A stretch of DNA of 64,000 nt from SHZI01 sp041396045 (GTDB lineage Bacteria; Pseudomonadota; Gammaproteobacteria; Steroidobacterales; GCA-2729495). Of the stretch, positions 60,871 through 64,000 are shown piece after piece. Both the position numbers and the translations under genes were made by a program. The notes under the pieces were generated by a model. That model made no database searches. It worked only from the letters and a program-made list of their open reading frames with translations, and was not told the origin of the DNA. The DNA lies in the NCBI GenBank assembly GCA_041396045.1, contig JAWKZI010000008.1, positions 62,001-126,000 of the forward strand, written 5' to 3'. Within the stretch, counting starts at the first letter, position 1, and every line of letters begins with the position of its first letter.

Positions 60871-61215
60871 ATGCGCATACCAACGCTACTCGCTCTTATG
60901 ACCTTGACGTTCGGCTTCGCGACCGCGTCCGACGCAGCCTGTGATTATCCGAGCCAGGTAAAGATTCCACCCGGCAAGACGGCCACTGAAGCCGAAATAA
61001 CCGCCACCAGTGCGACCGTCAAGAAGTACCTTGCCGATCTGGATGCCTACATGAAGTGTATAGATGCCGAGTCAGCCGCCGTGCCCGTCGAAGAACAAAC
61101 CGACGAAAGCAAAGCCTTGCACGTGAAGCGTTACAACGCCGCGGTAGATGCCATGGAAGCCGCAGCCGCCGCATTCAATACTGAATTACGTGCCTACAAG
61201 GCTGCTCATCCCTGA
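60871..61215 (+). CDS. Small exported protein
   Basis: 114 residues from ATG 60871 with AGGAG before it. Signal peptide MRIPTLLALMTLTFGFATAS (cleavage near residue 23), then two Cys (AACDYPSQV and MKCIDAE) that may form a disulfide, and a helical Ala/Glu-rich C-terminal half (NAAVDAMEAAAAAFNTELRA). Family not recognised. Located between the cyclic-di-GMP gene and mdh. Confidence 0.75.
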   Translation: MRIPTLLALMTLTFGFATASDAACDYPSQVKIPPGKTATEAEITATSATVKKYLADLDAYMKCIDAESAAVPVEEQTDESKALHVKRYNAAVDAMEAAAAAFNTELRAYKAAHP

Positions 61216-61330
61216 TTTGAGAGGCCTGGATCAGGATCCGTAGTCCCGCAGGTCGCGGCTGTCCAGAGCCGCGGCTCACGCTGACACGGTTGCCACTTAA
61301 TCAATCTCCCTAATCTGCTAAGGACGTCCC

Positions 61331-62308
61331 ATGACCAAAGCCGCGAGAGTCACGATTACCGGTGCTGCCGGCCAGATTGGCTACCAGTTGGCCTTCCGGA
61401 TCGCTTCCGGCCAGTTGCTCGGCCCCAACCAGCCCGTGATCCTCCAGCTTCTGGAAATTACACCGGCGCTGGGCGCTCTTCAGGGCGTCGTGATGGAACT
61501 GGAGGACTGCGCCTTCCCTACATTGCAGGGTGTGGTGGCCACCGATAACGCCGACGTGGCCTTCAAGGACACCGACTACGCGCTGCTGGTAGGTGCCAAG
61601 CCGCGGGGGCCCGGTATGGAGCGGGCCGATCTGTTGCGTGACAACGCAAAGATTTTCACGGGACAGGGCAAGGCACTGGACGCGCATGCCAGCCGCAATG
61701 TGAAGGTTCTCGTGGTCGGCAACCCGGCCAATACCAATGCCCTGATTGCCCAGAGCAATGCACCCAGCCTGAATGCCGCCAACTTCACGGCCATGACGCG
61801 GCTTGATCACAACCGGGCGCTGGCTCAGCTCGCGGCAAAAACCGGCACCCATGTGAACGAGATCAGTCGTCTGACGATCTGGGGCAACCATTCAGCAACA
61901 CAGTATCCCGATATCAGCCACGCCCTGGTCAACGAGCGGCGGGCGAGTGAGATGGTTGACGCCAAATGGATCAAGGATGCCTTCATTCCAACTGTGCAAC
62001 AGCGCGGTGCAGCGATCATCAAGGCTCGTGGCCTGTCCAGTGCGGCATCGGCTGCGTCGGCTGCGATCGACCATATTCGCGACTGGGCCCTCGGCACGCC
62101 GGGTGACGACTGGGTGAGCATGGCTGTGCCGTCTGATGGCAGCTATGGCATCAAGGAAGGGATCATCTACTCGTATCCTGTGCGCTGCGCAAAAGGCAAA
62201 TACGAAATCGTCGAAGGGCTCGCAATCAGCGACTTCAGCCGGGAACGGATGAAGGCCACCGAAGACGAGTTGCGCCAGGAACGCGACGCCATCGCCGCCC
62301 TCCTGTAG
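61331..62308 (+). CDS. mdh: Malate dehydrogenase
   Basis: 325 residues; NAD-dependent oxidation of malate to oxaloacetate in the TCA cycle. The sequence is of the longer cytosolic type: VTITGAAGQIGYQLAFRIAS for NAD binding, GAKPRGPGMERADLL as mobile loop with substrate-binding Arg residues, VVGNPANTNALIA, MTRLDHNRAL and the catalytic His in TIWGNHSATQYPD. Single gene with its own upstream region. Confidence 0.97.
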   Translation: MTKAARVTITGAAGQIGYQLAFRIASGQLLGPNQPVILQLLEITPALGALQGVVMELEDCAFPTLQGVVATDNADVAFKDTDYALLVGAKPRGPGMERADLLRDNAKIFTGQGKALDAHASRNVKVLVVGNPANTNALIAQSNAPSLNAANFTAMTRLDHNRALAQLAAKTGTHVNEISRLTIWGNHSATQYPDISHALVNERRASEMVDAKWIKDAFIPTVQQRGAAIIKARGLSSAASAASAAIDHIRDWALGTPGDDWVSMAVPSDGSYGIKEGIIYSYPVRCAKGKYEIVEGLAISDFSRERMKATEDELRQERDAIAALL

Positions 62309-62461
62309 AAGGCGGCTATCTTCCTCCTGGCCCGCGATACCGGGGCGGGCCAGGTTGACGGGGGCCGCCCCCGGCATCGCTGCATCGGAGCAATAACACC
62401 AGCTGGAGTCGTATCCGCGGCCGCTGGTTATAGTCAGCAGTCATTCGCTAGAGATCTGGCC

Positions 62462-64000
62462 ATGGTTGATTTCCTGATCTGGCTGCTTTGGGGCCTGGCG
62501 CTGGCCGCGGTCGGCGTGATCCTGGCCTACCGGCGCACCGACCTGCCGACCTCGACCCTGGTGCTGGGGCTGGCGCTCATCGTCTATTCGCTGTTCGGCA
62601 CTGGCTGGCTGGTCTTCAAGCTGGTGCTCTGGGTGCTGTTTGCCGGCCTGGTGGTCCTGAACTCGGTCAATTTCCGCCCGGGGCGGCTCACCCTGCCCCT
62701 GCTCCGCTTTTACCGGACTGTCGTTCCGTCGCTGTCCGATACGGAAAGGGAGGCTCTGGAGGCAGGCACAGTGGGCTGGGACGGCGAGTTGTTCTCCGGC
62801 CTGCCCGACTGGAGCCGACTGATGGCGCTACCGCCGCCGCAACTGACTGCCGAGGAGCAGGCCTTTCTGGATGGCCCCACCGCAGAACTGTGCCGTCTTT
62901 CCGACGACTGGGAGATCACCCACGAACTGGCGGATATGCCACCCAGGGTCTGGGCCTATATCAAACAACAGCGCTTCTTCGCGATGATCATTCCGAAGCG
63001 CTACGGGGGTCTGGAGTTTTCGCCCGATTGCCCGTGGCTGCCGTGCTGGCAAAGCTGGCAAGCCGGGGCACCACGGTGTCGTCCACTGTGGGCGTACCCA
63101 ATTCACTGGGTCCGGCAGAACTGCTGCTGCATTACGGCACCGAGGAGCAGCGTGAGTACTACCTGCCTCGCCTGGCCGCCGGTGACGAAATTCCCTGTTT
63201 TTGCGCTCACCCCCCGCGTCGGGTCCGATGCGGCGTCGATTCCCGATAGCGGCATCGTGTGCCGCGGCGAGTGGCAGGGCGAGGAAATCATCGGTATCCG
63301 CCTGAACTGGGACAAGCGCTACATCACGCTGGCGCCGATCGCGACCGTCCTCGGGCTGGCGTTCAAGCTGTACGACCCCGACCACCTGATTGGTGAAGAG
63401 AAGGAACGCGGCATCACCGCAGCGTTGATCCCGGTCAATACACCGGGTGTGGAAATCGGGCGCCGTCACTTTCCACTGAATATCCCGTTCCAGAACGGCC
63501 CAACGCGCGGCCGCGATGTCTTCGTTCCACTGGACACGATCATCGGTGGGCCGGAACGGGCCGGGCAGGGCTGGAAAATGCTGGTCGAGCAATTGTCTGC
63601 CGGTCGGGGCATTACGCTGCCATCGAGTGCGATGGGTGGCGCCAAGGCCGTGGTTCACGCCACGGGCGCCTATTCCCGACTCCGCAAACAGTTCAATTTG
63701 CCGGTGTGCGAGTTTGAGGGCGTCGGTGAGGCCCTGGCACGCATTGCCGGTTACACCTACATCATCAACGCCGGCATGACGGTGACCGCCACGGCGATCG
63801 CCCGCGGCGAGAAACCATCCGTACCCTCTGCGGTTCTGAAATATCACTGCACGGAGTTGGCCCGGAAAATCGTCAACGATGCCATGGACGTCCATGGCGG
63901 CAAGGGCATCATGATGGGTCCGTCCAACTACCTGGCCCGGGGCTACCAGGGGATACCCATTGCCATTACCGTAGAGGGCGCCAATATCCTGACGCGCAGC
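62462..64000 (+). pseudogene. fadE: FadE-type acyl-CoA dehydrogenase, two frame changes, 3' end beyond window
   Basis: First oxidative step of fatty acid beta-oxidation; FAD enzyme bound to the inner membrane. The FadE-specific N-terminus is a hydrophobic region of about 70 residues (LIWLLWGLALAAVGVILAY), followed by the acyl-CoA dehydrogenase domains (MIIPKRYGGLEFS, GTTVSSTVGVPNSLGPAELL, GRGITLPSSAMGGAK, AMDVHGGKGIMMGPSNYLAR). The frame shifts near 63022 (one G missing) and returns at the five-T run 63198-63202 (one T extra), so the first and last parts share one frame. Both look like sequence errors. About 513 codons are visible; full FadE proteins have about 815 residues. Confidence 0.88.

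Overview
The window (about 60% G+C by eye) reads as chromosomal DNA of a gammaproteobacterium. The evidence is the rho-trxA-rhlB neighbourhood, the cutA-dsbD-tlpA-aroQ-accB-accC-prmA run followed by fis-purH-purD, a gammaproteobacterial-type Fnr, a UbiM-type ubiquinone hydroxylase, the FadE type of acyl-CoA dehydrogenase and a VPLPA/PEP-CTERM surface protein. A closer placement (for example near Nevskiales/Steroidobacterales, or near the alkane-oxidising denitrifier HdN1) is only a guess. No tRNA, rRNA, CRISPR array, prophage or insertion sequence was seen.

Bases 1-15100 form a nitric-oxide/low-oxygen island: a Rieske oxygenase divergent from nnrS with an FNR-type box between them, a 7Fe ferredoxin, two repeat-rich MORN/YwqK-like proteins, a qNOR-like enzyme with its own FNR-type box, ubiM, a hemerythrin RIC-like protein, fnr, a nitronate monooxygenase homologue, a phytanoyl-CoA dioxygenase-like Fe/2OG enzyme, two unknown membrane proteins behind another FNR-like box, and a cytochrome b561. 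The central observation is the qNOR-like protein (5220-7634). One of the three Fe(B) histidines is Asn (N552), the glutamate near the active site is Gln (Q573), and the quinol-binding His and Glu are missing. That is the signature reported for putative nitric oxide dismutases (Nod), which are proposed to turn 2 NO into N2 and O2. O2-dependent enzymes (Rieske oxygenase, PhyH-like dioxygenase, UbiM) lie close by, some next to FNR-type boxes, which suggests an NO-derived-oxygen regulon.

Bases 15285-31500 are mostly housekeeping: a truncated SDR, a PEP-CTERM protein, groES-groEL behind a CIRCE-like operator, cutA, a frame-broken dsbD with a duplicated alpha domain, tlpA-like, aroQ, accB, accC, prmA, a zinc-ribbon/DUF3426 protein with a 12-bp tandem repeat, fis, purH and purD. 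Bases 31500-41820 hold small accessory genes (DNA glycosylase, tautomerase, VOC proteins, patatin, GNAT, Tam, small membrane proteins) and a cassette of ECF sigma factor, anti-sigma factor, exported S8 protease and Gly/Ala-rich exported protein. Bases 41840-64000 hold rho, trxA, rhlB, yrfG, cysQ, a fold-back repeat region, glk, a lipoprotein, an alkyltransferase-like protein, two oxidoreductases, gshA, a membrane-anchored receiver protein, a GGDEF/EAL protein, mdh and the start of fadE.

Four conserved or conserved-context genes (dsbD, cysQ, fadE and the gene at 53346-54054) are broken by about seven single-base indels, several in short homopolymer runs. Sequence or assembly error is the simplest explanation, so these should not be read as true pseudogenes without checking.
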